The position numbers were made by a program, and so were the translations under genes. The notes under the pieces were generated by a model. It worked only from the letters and a program-made list of their open reading frames with translations, made no database searches and was not told where the DNA came from. From positions 62,001 through 126,000 of the forward strand of contig NZ_JAJTMY010000004.1 of the NCBI RefSeq assembly GCF_021300615.1: a DNA stretch of 64,000 bases, written 5' to 3'. The DNA is from Helicobacter anatolicus (GTDB lineage: Bacteria > Campylobacterota > Campylobacteria > Campylobacterales > Helicobacteraceae). Below, one piece after another: positions 36,708 to 46,395 of this stretch (the stretch's first letter is position 1; the number at the start of each line of letters is the position of its first letter).

Positions 36708-38750
36708 TTAAAAAGAAATATTTCCTTGCTGATATAAATAATAAAGTTTATTAACATATTCTTCATATAAACTTTGTGTATCAATCATCTCACAAAGCTC
36801 TTTTGGTAAATAACTACCATCACTTTGTAATTCATAAGCATTTATATCATCTCTTAGCTGGATAAGCAAGATATCTAAAATTTTTTGATACAAATTTTTT
36901 TGCGTAATTGGAATTAAAATCTCCACACGCCTTTCAAGATTTCGTGGCATCAAATCTGCACTTGAAAAATAAATATATTCTTGATGCGCACAATAATAGA
37001 TTCTTGCATGTTCAAGATATTTTCCCACCAAAGAAATCACTTTAATATTTTCACTCATTCCTTTAATATTTGGCACTAAGCAACAAATCCCGCGTATAAT
37101 TAGCCAAATTTTTACACCAGCATTTGATGCTTCATAAAGCTTTTTAATTATATCACTATCTACAAGAGCATTGGCTTTAAAAATAATCTTTCCCTCACTT
37201 CCATAAACCATCTCCTCATCAATCATTGATAAAATTTTATTTTTAATTTGTGTCGGAGCAATATTTAAATATTCCAACGTTGTTCTATAAGAAGTGCCTG
37301 TAGATAATGCATGAAAAAGTCTTATTGCATCATTTGCAATTTTTGGATTCGCAGTAAAATAGCTCAAATCTGTATAAATTTTTGCAGAAACAGGATTATA
37401 ATTTCCACTACTTAAATGCACATAACCTTTAAGCTGATTATCTTCTTGACGCACCACTAAGGTAATTTTTGCATGAACCTTTAATCTAGGTACTCCATAA
37501 ATTACATGTACTCCTGCCTTTTCTAAAGCCATTGCCCAATGCAAATTATTCTCTTCATCAAAGCGAGCTTTTAATTCCACTAAAACGGTTACTTGCTTAC
37601 TTTCTGCCGCACGAATAAGAGCCTCTATAATCGGAGAATCCTTACCCACACGATAAAGTGTCATTCTAATAGATATGACCTCAGGATCTAAGCTTGCTTG
37701 ATGAATAAAATTTACCACTCCCTCAAAACTTTCGTAAGGATGGAACAAAACAACATCTTGTTTAGAAATAGTTTTAAAAATACAATCTTTAAAATTCAAT
37801 GGAGGTAAAACCTTGGGAGTAAAAGGTTTTTTGGAAAGATGAGCAAACTCTTTTTTATTAGCAATCTCCCACAAGCTACCTACATGCAACAATATTGTAT
37901 ATAAAAATATATCCTCTTTATGTACACCTACTTGATACTGGATAAAATCTTGCAATTCTTGAGATTGTATTTTTTTTTCAAACTCTAACCTTACAACTCT
38001 TCCTTTTTCTCTAGCCTTTAAACCTTCGCTCAAAAGCTCTATAAAGTCATCTGCTTCTTCTTCTTCAATTTCAATATCTGCGTTTCTAGTAATGCGAAAA
38101 AGTAGAGTATCTAACACCTCAAACCCATTAAACAAACTAGGCAAAAATGCATCAACAATACTCTCAATATTAACATACACTCCTTTTTTTAGCATTACAA
38201 AACGCTCAATTGCTCTAGGAATCCGCACAATTCCATACATTCTCTCACCATTTTCTTTATCTTTTAATAAAGTCACAATACTTACACTAAGATTATATAA
38301 ATGTGGTAATGGATTTTTAAAATCCATTACCACAGGCACAACAATTACATACAAATGCTTGTAAAAATATTCCTTGGCATATTCTTTCAATGTATCATCT
38401 AATTCTTGATATGAATAAATCCCAAGTCCCTCTGCTTTTAATTGTGCACAAATTTTAAAATACAATGCCTCAAATTCTTTCTTCTCTTTCCGCAAATACA
38501 TATCAATGAAATCTAGCTGTTTTTTTACACTTAAACCGTCTACCCCCGCCTTAACAATACCATTAGCATAAAGATTTTTTAGTCCCGCAACCCGAATCAT
38601 ATAAAACTCATCAAGATTTGTTCCATAGATTGCTAAAAATTTCAATCTCTCTAAAAGTGGTTTTTTTTCATCTCTTGCCTGATCAAGCACTCTAGAATTA
38701 AATTGCAACCACGATAATTCACGATTAAAAAAAACTGCCTTATCTTTCAT
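36708..38750 (-). CDS. ppk: Polyphosphate kinase 1
   Basis: A 680-residue enzyme that makes long-chain polyphosphate from ATP. The N-terminal ELSWLQFNSRVLDQA and the two PLD-like histidine regions (GVPRLKVHAKITLVVRQ, and EYLNIAPTQ with KYLEHARIYYC) identify the family. SSGNYNP is the conserved active-site loop. Its ATG overlaps the fliP stop (ATGA), so a flagellar export gene and ppk share a transcript. Confidence 0.95.
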   Translation of the reverse strand: MKDKAVFFNRELSWLQFNSRVLDQARDEKKPLLERLKFLAIYGTNLDEFYMIRVAGLKNLYANGIVKAGVDGLSVKKQLDFIDMYLRKEKKEFEALYFKICAQLKAEGLGIYSYQELDDTLKEYAKEYFYKHLYVIVVPVVMDFKNPLPHLYNLSVSIVTLLKDKENGERMYGIVRIPRAIERFVMLKKGVYVNIESIVDAFLPSLFNGFEVLDTLLFRITRNADIEIEEEEADDFIELLSEGLKAREKGRVVRLEFEKKIQSQELQDFIQYQVGVHKEDIFLYTILLHVGSLWEIANKKEFAHLSKKPFTPKVLPPLNFKDCIFKTISKQDVVLFHPYESFEGVVNFIHQASLDPEVISIRMTLYRVGKDSPIIEALIRAAESKQVTVLVELKARFDEENNLHWAMALEKAGVHVIYGVPRLKVHAKITLVVRQEDNQLKGYVHLSSGNYNPVSAKIYTDLSYFTANPKIANDAIRLFHALSTGTSYRTTLEYLNIAPTQIKNKILSMIDEEMVYGSEGKIIFKANALVDSDIIKKLYEASNAGVKIWLIIRGICCLVPNIKGMSENIKVISLVGKYLEHARIYYCAHQEYIYFSSADLMPRNLERRVEILIPITQKNLYQKILDILLIQLRDDINAYELQSDGSYLPKELCEMIDTQSLYEEYVNKLYYLYQQGNISF

Positions 38751-39490
38751 TTAAAACTCTCAACAAGATTCCCAATCAAAAGATTAAATCCGTCTACCAA
38801 AATAAAAATAAGAATCTTAAAAGGCAAAGAAATCATAACAGGTGGCAACATCATCATCCCCATCGCCATAAGAATTGAACTTACAACCATATCTATAACC
38901 AAAAATGGCAAGTATAGTAAAAAACCAATTTGAAATGCAGTTTTTAGCTCACTGATCATAAAAGCTGGAATAAGAGCTATCAGGGAAACTTGTTGTGGAG
39001 TTTCTGGATTGGGTAAATTTCTAATTCTATAAAATAATGCAATATCTTTTTCTCTAGTATTCTTTAACATAAATTCCTTAAAAGGCTCTACTCCTTTTTC
39101 AAAGGCTACTTCATAAGAAATTTTATTATCCAAATATGGCACGACTGCTTCATTATAAGATTTTTTAACTACAGGCTCCATAATAAAAAAAGTCAATACC
39201 ATTGCCAAAGAAACAAGAATTTGTGTAGGAGGAGATTGCTGTGTTCCTAATGCAGTTCTCAAAAAAGAAAAAACAATTACAAGACGAGTAAAACTTGTCA
39301 TTACAAGCACTAAAGAAGGTGCCAAAACCAGTAAAGTTAAAACAACTACTACATTTAAGGTAGTCACAAGTTGTTTTGGCGTATCAGGTGCACTCAAAGA
39401 AAGATTAATTGTAGGGATTGTAGGATTTGCGGCAAACACAAAAGAACAAGTCAAACATAAAAACACCCAAAATAACTTATTTGTTTTCAA
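38747..39490 (-). CDS. fliP: Flagellar export protein FliP
   Basis: A 247-residue core protein of the flagellar type III export gate. A cleavable signal peptide (to about residue 20) is followed by four transmembrane segments. The signatures are MTSFTRLVIVFSFLRTALGTQQSPP, IALFYRI, LIPAFMISELKTAFQIGF and LPFLVIDMVVSSILMAMGMMMLPP. It is first in the fliP-ppk-glmU run, with divergent selA across a 230-base gap. Confidence 0.96.
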   Translation of the reverse strand: MKTNKLFWVFLCLTCSFVFAANPTIPTINLSLSAPDTPKQLVTTLNVVVVLTLLVLAPSLVLVMTSFTRLVIVFSFLRTALGTQQSPPTQILVSLAMVLTFFIMEPVVKKSYNEAVVPYLDNKISYEVAFEKGVEPFKEFMLKNTREKDIALFYRIRNLPNPETPQQVSLIALIPAFMISELKTAFQIGFLLYLPFLVIDMVVSSILMAMGMMMLPPVMISLPFKILIFILVDGFNLLIGNLVESFK

Positions 39491-39655
39491 AAACTCACCC
39501 TTTGTCTATTAAGTAAATACATTGTTTTAGCATCTCTTATTCTAAAAATATTTGGTAATTTATTTTTCTTCTTTACTACCTCATTTTATATTTAAGACAC
39601 TCCAAAATTCCGAAATAATAACACATTTTTGTAAAATACAAAAAAATTCATATAT

Positions 39656-39664
39656 TGCTATAAT
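39656..39664 (+). promoter_or_regulatory. Extended -10 element for selA
   Basis: TGCTATAAT is a perfect extended -10 about 57 bases upstream of the selA ATG. The rest of the 230-base fliP-selA gap is A/T-rich without other clear signals. Confidence 0.55.
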
Positions 39665-39720
39665 TTATAAAAAAATCTTGATAAAAAAATGAAATATTTT
39701 TATACAAAAAAAGGAAAAAA

Positions 39721-41064
39721 ATGCAGAAACTACTCTCCTTGCTACCAAAAATAGACAATATTTTAAAACATAAGGATTTCGCACATTATAATCCCGTGCT
39801 TCTTAAACAAATAGCAAAAGAAATCTTACAAGATATTCGCAAAAAAATCTTACAAAAAACTATCGCGACTACCCCTAGACAAGAAGAAATCTTTTCTTGT
39901 ATCCAAAAAAAATATCATCAAATTACTACTCCATCTTTTCAGCCTCTCATCAATGCCACAGGAATTGTCTTGCAAACAAATTTGGGAAGAAGTATTTTTT
40001 CTCCTTCTATTATTCACAAATCTCTACCTTTGCTTAGCGAGTATAATAACTTAGAATATGATCTCATGAAAGGTGAAAGAGGTGAACGATATACACATGT
40101 AAAAGAAATTATTTGTGCACTTTTTGAATGTGAAGATGCGCTTGTTGTTAATAATAATGCGGCCGCTGTAATGCTCATTATCAATACGTTTGCTAAAGAA
40201 AAAGAGGTGGTAATTTCTCGTGGAGAACTCGTAGAAATTGGAGGAAGTTTTAGAATCCCTGAGGTTATCAAACAATCAGGAGCTAAATTAATTGAGGTAG
40301 GCGCTACCAATAAAACGCATCTAAAAGACTATCAAAATGCCATCAATGAAGAAACCACTATGCTTTTAAAAGTACACCAAAGCAATTTTTCTCAGACTGG
40401 CTTTGTGCAGCATGTAGACTTCAAAGAGATTAAGGAACTAGCACAAAAACATAATATTATTGACTATTATGATGTAGGAAGTGGATATATCAAAGGAATT
40501 TCTTGCAATGAACCTTCCTTAATTGAAATTGCAAAACTTTCCCCATCTCTTGTGAGCTTTAGTGGTGATAAACTTCTAGGTGGACCTCAAGCAGGAATTA
40601 TTTTTGGTAAAACACACTTAATTGAAAAACTCAAAAAAAATCATTTATTGCGCGCATTGCGTATTGATAAAATTAGTCTAATTTTCTTACAAGAAACACT
40701 TCTTGCATATCTTCATAACTCCCTACAAGAAATCCCTACAATAGCATTGCTAAATCAAGATACAAAAGAAATTTTACAAAAAGCTAAAGATCTCTTAGAG
40801 CTTCTTAAAAATCTTAAAAATTTCTCCACACAAATTATACCTACCACCTCAAAAGCTGGGGGTGGTAGCCTTCCAGATATGATTTTTGATTCTTATGCAA
40901 TAGCACTACAACACAATCACAAAAATGTACAAAACCTTAGTGTCAAACTACGATTGCAAGGTCTTATAGCAAGAATCAAAAATAACCAAATTTTGCTTGA
41001 TTTACGATGTATTAATCAAGAACATTTTGCAAAAATACAAAATATTTTAAAAGATCTTGATTAA
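39721..41064 (+). CDS. selA: L-seryl-tRNA(Sec) selenium transferase
   Basis: A 447-residue PLP enzyme that turns Ser-tRNA(Sec) into Sec-tRNA(Sec). NATGIVLQTNLGRS, EYDLMKGERGERYTHV and NNNAAAVMLI are typical. The PLP lysine is K284 in FSGDKLLGGPQAGI. The length is close to family norm, so the N-terminal tRNA-binding domain is present. selB, selD and tRNA-Sec are not in this window. H. pylori keeps an orphan SelA-like protein, so a working selenocysteine system cannot be assumed here. Confidence 0.92.
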   Translation: MQKLLSLLPKIDNILKHKDFAHYNPVLLKQIAKEILQDIRKKILQKTIATTPRQEEIFSCIQKKYHQITTPSFQPLINATGIVLQTNLGRSIFSPSIIHKSLPLLSEYNNLEYDLMKGERGERYTHVKEIICALFECEDALVVNNNAAAVMLIINTFAKEKEVVISRGELVEIGGSFRIPEVIKQSGAKLIEVGATNKTHLKDYQNAINEETTMLLKVHQSNFSQTGFVQHVDFKEIKELAQKHNIIDYYDVGSGYIKGISCNEPSLIEIAKLSPSLVSFSGDKLLGGPQAGIIFGKTHLIEKLKKNHLLRALRIDKISLIFLQETLLAYLHNSLQEIPTIALLNQDTKEILQKAKDLLELLKNLKNFSTQIIPTTSKAGGGSLPDMIFDSYAIALQHNHKNVQNLSVKLRLQGLIARIKNNQILLDLRCINQEHFAKIQNILKDLD

Positions 41065-41065
41065 A

Positions 41066-41902
41066 TTAATAAATCTCTGTCCCAATCCCACCGCTTGTAA
41101 AAAGCTCTAAAAGCAAAGAATGTTTGATTCTGCCATCAATAATATGAGCTTTTTGTACATTATTTTTTGTGCATTCAAAGCAAGATTGCAATTTAGGTAT
41201 CATTCCACCCGTGATAACATTTTCTTTTTTTAAAGTTTCAAAAAGTTCCTTATCAAGTGTTGGAATTAGTTTACTATTTTGATCGAGCACTCCTTTAATA
41301 TCTGTCAAGAAAATAATCTTTGATGCATTTATTGCTTTAGCTATTTCACAAGCCACATAATCTGCATTAATATTAAATCCTTCATGTTTTAAACTCTCTC
41401 CATATGCAATTGGTGCAATCACTGGCACAAAACCACCATCTAAAAGCAAATATATAAGGCTAGGGTCCACTTTTGTAATTTTGCCTGTATAATTTCCACT
41501 TTCACTTACCGCACCAAACAAGTGCCCATCTTTGCCACTAATCCCCACAGCCCTCGCTCCATTTGTATTAAGAAAATCGCAAAGCTCTTTATTAATATTT
41601 CCACTCAAAACCATTTCAACAACAGGCATTGCCTCTTGACTTGTTACACGTACACCATCAACAAACTCACTAGCAATCTCTAAACGATCTAGCATTTCAT
41701 TGATACTTCTACCACCTCCATGCACAATCACCACTTTAATTCCCAATAAATGCAACAAAGCAATATCTTTCGCAAAACTAAGCTTTAAATCGGGATTAAT
41801 TTGTGCAGCACCACCATATTTAATCACCATAACTTGATTTTGAAACTGCCGTATAAAAGGAAGAGAATCTAATAAAATATTAATAATATTGCTAGAATTC
41901 AC
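41066..41902 (-). CDS. argB: Acetylglutamate kinase
   Basis: A 278-residue amino-acid kinase for the second step of arginine synthesis. It shows VIKYGGAAQ, VIVHGGGRSINEML, INADYVACEIAKAINA, IFLTDIKGVLD and GGMIPKLQSC. The start is GTG at 41902 with GGAG seven bases upstream; nearby ATGs are out of frame. Its 3' end lies one base from the convergent selA stop. Its presence implies an arginine pathway, which classical H. pylori lacks. Confidence 0.95.
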   Translation of the reverse strand: MNSSNIINILLDSLPFIRQFQNQVMVIKYGGAAQINPDLKLSFAKDIALLHLLGIKVVIVHGGGRSINEMLDRLEIASEFVDGVRVTSQEAMPVVEMVLSGNINKELCDFLNTNGARAVGISGKDGHLFGAVSESGNYTGKITKVDPSLIYLLLDGGFVPVIAPIAYGESLKHEGFNINADYVACEIAKAINASKIIFLTDIKGVLDQNSKLIPTLDKELFETLKKENVITGGMIPKLQSCFECTKNNVQKAHIIDGRIKHSLLLELFTSGGIGTEIY

Positions 41903-41933
41903 AAACCATCTCCAAGGAATAAAATATTTTTAA

Positions 41934-41939
41934 ATTATA
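41934..41939 (-). promoter_or_regulatory. -10 box for argB
   Basis: TATAAT on the minus strand (context TTTGTATAATTTA), 31 bases upstream of the argB GTG start. Confidence 0.5.
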
Positions 41940-42045
41940 CAAAAATTACATTGTAAAATACAAAACTAGTCTATCAACCCAAACTTACAAAATAATCTTC
42001 TCGTATTTTTAAATTAAACCTTAATTACAAAAATTCAATATTTTT

Positions 42046-42058
42046 TTACCTTAGGTAA
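42046..42058. promoter_or_regulatory. Operator-like palindrome TTACCTTAGGTAA
   Basis: A perfect 6-1-6 inverted repeat in the argB / hydroxyacid dehydrogenase gap. The motif TTTTTTACCTT occurs twice here, with the ACC cores 18 bases apart (42048 and 42066). It lies about 60-75 bases upstream of the dehydrogenase -10 box. It looks like a binding site for a dimeric regulator, but I recognise no specific one. Confidence 0.4.
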
Positions 42059-42119
42059 CTTTTTTACCTTTTTTATTAAAAATTGCAAAAATTATTTTAT
42101 ATATTTTCAAGGAAAATAA

Positions 42120-42125
42120 TACAAT
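42120..42125 (+). promoter_or_regulatory. -10 box for the hydroxyacid dehydrogenase gene
   Basis: TACAAT, 28 bases before the ATG, followed by a strong TTGGAGGAGC ribosome site. Confidence 0.45.
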
Positions 42126-42153
42126 AGAGGAACTTATTCTTGGAGGAGCAATA

Positions 42154-43083
42154 ATGAAAATTATATGTTTGGATGCAAAAACCCTAGGTGATGTAAATCT
42201 AGATTCTTTAAAAGAATATGGAGAGTTTATCTCCTACCCCACAACCTCTACACAAGAGATTTATGAAAGAATCCAAGATGCTACGATAGTTCTCACAAAT
42301 AAAGTTCCTTTAAAAAAAGAAATTTTACAACAATGCCCGCATTTAAAACTTATCGCGATCATGGCAACAGGAATGGATATTGTTGATGTTGCCTATGCAC
42401 AAGAACAAGGAATCGTAGTAAAAAATGTTGCGGGATATTCTACAAAAAGTGTTGCACAACATACGCTAGTTTTAGCCTTAAATCTTTTATCAAATCTTTC
42501 ATACTATGATACTTATTGCAAAAGTGGAGACTGGACAAAAAGTGATATTTTTACCCATGTTCAAGATGGATTAGCACAACTTGATTCTAAACAATGGGGG
42601 ATTATAGGGCTAGGAAGCATTGGCAAAGAGGTAGCAAAATTAGCAGAAGCTTTTGGTGCACAAATCTCTTATGCCTCTATTAGTCAAAATAAACAAGATA
42701 CCCATTATACTTATAAAGATCTTGACACATTACTTAAAACCTCAGATATTATTTCTATCCATTCTCCTCTAACAACTCAAACAAAAGATTTGCTTAATGC
42801 CAAAAAACTTGCTCTACTCAAAGATAAGGCTGTGCTTATCAATGTAGGACGCGGAGGAATTGTCAATGAAGAAGATATAGCAAAAGAACTTCTAATGCGT
42901 GAAATTTATTTTGGTACAGATGTCTTAGAAAAAGAACCTATGCAAAAAAATCACCCTTTTTTAAACCCCTTATTGCATAAAAAAATCATTATTACTCCTC
43001 ACATTGCTTGGGCTTATGAAAATTCAAAGAATATTTTAGTGCAAAAGACTTTACAAAATGTTAAAGACTTTCTACAGGAATAA
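42154..43083 (+). CDS. D-2-hydroxyacid dehydrogenase
   Basis: A 309-residue NAD-dependent oxidoreductase. The Rossmann motif is GLGSIGKEVAKLAEAFGA. The catalytic triad is visible: Arg in NVGRGGIVNE, Glu in VLEKEPM and His in TPHIAWA. Family members reduce pyruvate, glyoxylate/hydroxypyruvate or similar 2-oxoacids; the substrate cannot be read from sequence. The strong ribosome site suggests high expression. It is a single-gene unit: cdsA has its own promoter directly downstream. Confidence 0.9.
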   Translation: MKIICLDAKTLGDVNLDSLKEYGEFISYPTTSTQEIYERIQDATIVLTNKVPLKKEILQQCPHLKLIAIMATGMDIVDVAYAQEQGIVVKNVAGYSTKSVAQHTLVLALNLLSNLSYYDTYCKSGDWTKSDIFTHVQDGLAQLDSKQWGIIGLGSIGKEVAKLAEAFGAQISYASISQNKQDTHYTYKDLDTLLKTSDIISIHSPLTTQTKDLLNAKKLALLKDKAVLINVGRGGIVNEEDIAKELLMREIYFGTDVLEKEPMQKNHPFLNPLLHKKIIITPHIAWAYENSKNILVQKTLQNVKDFLQE

Positions 43084-43097
43084 CAAATTCCTTTTTT

Positions 43098-43106
43098 TGT
43101 TATAAT
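43098..43106 (+). promoter_or_regulatory. Consensus extended -10 for the cdsA-dxr-hof run
   Basis: TGTTATAAT, a perfect extended -10, 31 bases upstream of the cdsA ATG and only 14 bases after the dehydrogenase stop. Confidence 0.65.
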
Positions 43107-43137
43107 GTGACGTAATTTTGTAATTTTGAGGAATTTA

Positions 43138-43965
43138 ATGAAACTGAAAAAGGCGTTTTTTTCTGAAACAAAGCGTTATGTCACCGGTGTTATTTTAATT
43201 GCAATTTTGGCATCATGCATCTTAATAGATATTATTTTAGATAATGTTATTTTTACATGGATTATACTTGGTGTTTCTTTTTTACTCGGTTTTAAAGAAG
43301 CTCTAAGACTTTTTGAATGTAAAGAATCTTATGTCCCCTATCTTTGCCTTGCAATTGTTTTATGGTGCTATACGTTCTTTTTCGAAACTTCTATAGAATC
43401 TGCATTGTTTTTTACAATGATTTTGGCTGGAATTCTTGCCTATAAACAGAAAATTACCCCCAAAGCTATTTTAGCTTTCATTTACCCCACCATACCTTTT
43501 ATCATCCTTTTTACTCTTTATAGAGATTTTGGAGTTTTCATTATTGTATGGCTTATTCTTATTATTGCAATATGTGATAGTGCTGCATATTTTGGAGGAA
43601 GAATATTTGGCAAAACACCACTAAGTCCCACAAGTCCCAAAAAAACAATAGAAGGCGTAATTATAGGAACTCTTTTTTCTGTTGTTACGGGGGGAATTTT
43701 TGGCACATATTTCCTTAACTATAATTTATTTTTTGCATTTTTTATCAGTCTTATCATAGCAATTTCTGGCATACTAGGTGACTTATTTGAAAGTTATCTC
43801 AAACGTAAAGCCAATCTCAAGGATAGTGGCAATATTCTTCCAGGACACGGCGGAATCCTTGATCGTTTTGATGCTATTTTATTTGGTGCGGTTACCATGC
43901 ACTACATTCTACCTTCTTTTTTACCTAACAAATCTAATAGTTTATTTTTACTTGGGAATCTTTAA
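43138..43965 (+). CDS. cdsA: Phosphatidate cytidylyltransferase
   Basis: A 275-residue inner-membrane enzyme making CDP-diacylglycerol for phospholipid synthesis. It has about seven to eight transmembrane helices. The family signature lies near the C-terminus: CDSAAYFGGRIFGKTPLSP and SPKKTIEG, then GDLFESYLKRKANLKDSG, GHGGILDRFDA. I use the ATG at 43138 with GAGG six bases upstream; a TTG four codons earlier would overlap that site. Its stop overlaps the dxr ATG (TAATG). Confidence 0.95.
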   Translation: MKLKKAFFSETKRYVTGVILIAILASCILIDIILDNVIFTWIILGVSFLLGFKEALRLFECKESYVPYLCLAIVLWCYTFFFETSIESALFFTMILAGILAYKQKITPKAILAFIYPTIPFIILFTLYRDFGVFIIVWLILIIAICDSAAYFGGRIFGKTPLSPTSPKKTIEGVIIGTLFSVVTGGIFGTYFLNYNLFFAFFISLIIAISGILGDLFESYLKRKANLKDSGNILPGHGGILDRFDAILFGAVTMHYILPSFLPNKSNSLFLLGNL

Positions 43966-45062
43966 TGATTTTATTAGGCAGCACAGGATCTATTGGTACA
44001 CAAACTCTAAAAATTGCAAAAGCCTTTAATTTGCAAGTTGAGGTGCTTTGTGCAGGAAAAAATATATCCCTACTCAATCAACAAATCCAAACCTTTGATC
44101 CAAAAATTGTTGTAATTGCCGATAAAAATGATCTCCCCAAACTTCAAGCAAAAAATTGTAAAGTTTTATTTGGTATGGATGGAATCTTAGAAGCAATTAG
44201 AAACTCTCAATCTTCACTTGTAGTCAATGCTCTTGTTGGTTTATCAGGATTACGCCCTAGTCTTTATGCAAAAACATATCAAAAAACCCTCGCACTTGCC
44301 AATAAGGAAAGCTTAGTTAGTGGAGGATGGCTCTTTGATGATTATCCCATCATTCCAATAGATAGCGAACATTTTGGAATCTGGTATCTTTTAAATAATC
44401 GCCCCATAAAAGAACTTGTTATCACTGCAAGTGGTGGGGCTTTTAGAGATATGACTCTAGATTTAATCTATCAACAAACAAAAGAAAATGCACTTAAGCA
44501 TCCCAACTGGAAAATGGGACATAAAATCACGATTGATTCTGCTACCATGGTCAACAAACTTTTTGAACTTCTTGAAACAAAATGGCTTTTTAACACCTCT
44601 AGAGTTTCTGCCATTATTGAAAAAAGCTCAAGTGTCCATGCATTAATACATTTTATAGATGGTTCAATGACTGCACACTTTTCTCTGCCTGATATGGCAC
44701 TACCTATTGCCTATGCCCTAGACCCCAAAAAAGCTACACAAGAAAACATTATTCCCTCATTTCCACTAGAAAAACTAAAAAATTTACATTTTGAATCTAT
44801 TGATATCCAAAGATATCCTATTTGGCAAATCAAGCAAGAATTACTCAACAATCCAAAACTCGGAGCAATCCTTAATAGCGCAAATGATATTTTAGTACAT
44901 GCATTTTTGGAGAATAAAATTCTCTTTGGACAAATCGCAGAGAATCTTCTTAAAATTATCGAGAAATTCTACAATCACACTCAAAATCTCAATGATATTG
45001 ATTCTATTTTTTCTCTACATCAAGAAATTAAACAACAAATTACTAAAACATTGGATCTATAA
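43965..45062 (+). CDS. dxr: 1-deoxy-D-xylulose 5-phosphate reductoisomerase
   Basis: A 365-residue NADPH enzyme, the committed step of the MEP isoprenoid pathway. LLGSTGSIGTQTLKI is the NADPH site. NKESLVSGG, IPIDSEHFGIWYLL, TASGGAFRD and MVNKLFELLETKWLF give the substrate and metal site. It is coupled to cdsA by a one-base stop/start overlap and to the first Hof gene in the same way. cdsA-dxr order is conserved in H. pylori. Confidence 0.97.
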   Translation: MILLGSTGSIGTQTLKIAKAFNLQVEVLCAGKNISLLNQQIQTFDPKIVVIADKNDLPKLQAKNCKVLFGMDGILEAIRNSQSSLVVNALVGLSGLRPSLYAKTYQKTLALANKESLVSGGWLFDDYPIIPIDSEHFGIWYLLNNRPIKELVITASGGAFRDMTLDLIYQQTKENALKHPNWKMGHKITIDSATMVNKLFELLETKWLFNTSRVSAIIEKSSSVHALIHFIDGSMTAHFSLPDMALPIAYALDPKKATQENIIPSFPLEKLKNLHFESIDIQRYPIWQIKQELLNNPKLGAILNSANDILVHAFLENKILFGQIAENLLKIIEKFYNHTQNLNDIDSIFSLHQEIKQQITKTLDL

Positions 45063-46393
45063 TGAAACTAAAAACTATCTTTCTCTACTTATGCACTTTT
45101 ATTTTTGCAAAAGATTTTAGTATAGAATTTACAGAATATAGCAAGTTTGGTTTCAATCATAGTCCAATCGACTATGCCAAAGGCACTTATCCTACAGAAA
45201 GTTTTGGAACAATTTATAGTGCAATCAATTACAACAAAATACTTGATAACGGCTTTAGTTTTGGTGCAAGTTTTGCATTTGGAGGATTGATTTTTGATGA
45301 CACAAAAAACAATCCTGACACAAAAGGTGGATTAGCTTATAAATATGTAGGCTACAATAGTGGATTTTTAGGTAATATCAAGGCTACCCCAAGCAATACT
45401 CAAAATTATTTTATAAAAGATCTTTATTTTGGATATAAAAACGATTCCTTTAGTATCCAGGTGGGGCGTTTCCTCCTAAAAAGTACGGAATGGCTCACTG
45501 GAAGACATGCAGCTATAGAAATGCATTATAAAAAAGGAATTACTGATAATTACATCACAGTTAGTGAAAAAAAATCAAGTTATGGGGGTAAGTGGCTAAA
45601 AACATATCGCTTTATCAATGGCACCAAAATGCCAGCCGTGATCCTAGGTAGCAAAATCACACCAAAAAATTTTCTCATTCATACTTATTTACAATTCCAA
45701 CTCACTCGCTATATCGCTCCAGGAATCCACCTAGGATATAAAAAAAATATTTCTCAAAAACTTAGTAGCCATACAGATTTTTATATATTAGCACCTTTTC
45801 ATTTCCAAGAAGGAAGAGACAAACTCTCTAGCTATGATACAGGAGATGCTCCCATTATAGGAATGATTGACCCTAAAAGCCCTTATTTATACGGCTATCA
45901 AGGTAGAAAAGTAGGAAAAGGGGGCGTGGTTCTTACCCTCAAACAAAGCTTTGATATTTCTTCAGAAACTATGGGGAAACACAATCTTGGTTTCCAACTA
46001 TATGGCACAATAAATAATCCCAATGCCTTTGTAGGAAACAATGGAAACCCCATTGGAATTGATGCTAAAGATAATACAATCTATGATCGTGGTACAGCAA
46101 ATAATGGACTTTTTGACCCTGATTCTTTCAGTGCAATTTTTTTCTGGGCTAAAAAAGGAGAAAAATATACTATTAAAATTCTCAATCGCACAACTACATC
46201 AAGAAGAGTTTTTGAAGAAAGTCTTTCTATTGGTACTACTTATAATATTGCCAAAAACCTCAATATTGGTATCAATTTAACTATTTTTGAAGTCTATACC
46301 CATAAAAATTATAAAATCTATAAAACATATTTGCAACATTCACGCTGGGATGATCGTAGTTTTATTTCCACCTACATCACACATAGTTTTTAA
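45062..46393 (+). CDS. Hof-family outer membrane protein (first of two)
   Basis: A 443-residue beta-barrel precursor. The signal peptide (to about residue 16, FAKDF) is followed by EFTEYSKFGFNHSPIDYAKG and TYPTESFGTIYSAINY. The pattern KxGFNxSxID...YPTESF and later VGRFLLKSTEWLTGRHAAIE is that of H. pylori Hof proteins. The last residue is Phe (YITHSF). It is coupled to dxr (TAATG). The transported substrate or ligand is unknown. Confidence 0.82.
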   Translation: MKLKTIFLYLCTFIFAKDFSIEFTEYSKFGFNHSPIDYAKGTYPTESFGTIYSAINYNKILDNGFSFGASFAFGGLIFDDTKNNPDTKGGLAYKYVGYNSGFLGNIKATPSNTQNYFIKDLYFGYKNDSFSIQVGRFLLKSTEWLTGRHAAIEMHYKKGITDNYITVSEKKSSYGGKWLKTYRFINGTKMPAVILGSKITPKNFLIHTYLQFQLTRYIAPGIHLGYKKNISQKLSSHTDFYILAPFHFQEGRDKLSSYDTGDAPIIGMIDPKSPYLYGYQGRKVGKGGVVLTLKQSFDISSETMGKHNLGFQLYGTINNPNAFVGNNGNPIGIDAKDNTIYDRGTANNGLFDPDSFSAIFFWAKKGEKYTIKILNRTTTSRRVFEESLSIGTTYNIAKNLNIGINLTIFEVYTHKNYKIYKTYLQHSRWDDRSFISTYITHSF

Positions 46394-46395
46394 TA

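Noticed and set aside
39689-39754. Short 18-codon frame overlapping the selA start (possible leader peptide)
   Set aside because: No ribosome site precedes its ATG and its composition is what the A-rich leader would give by chance.
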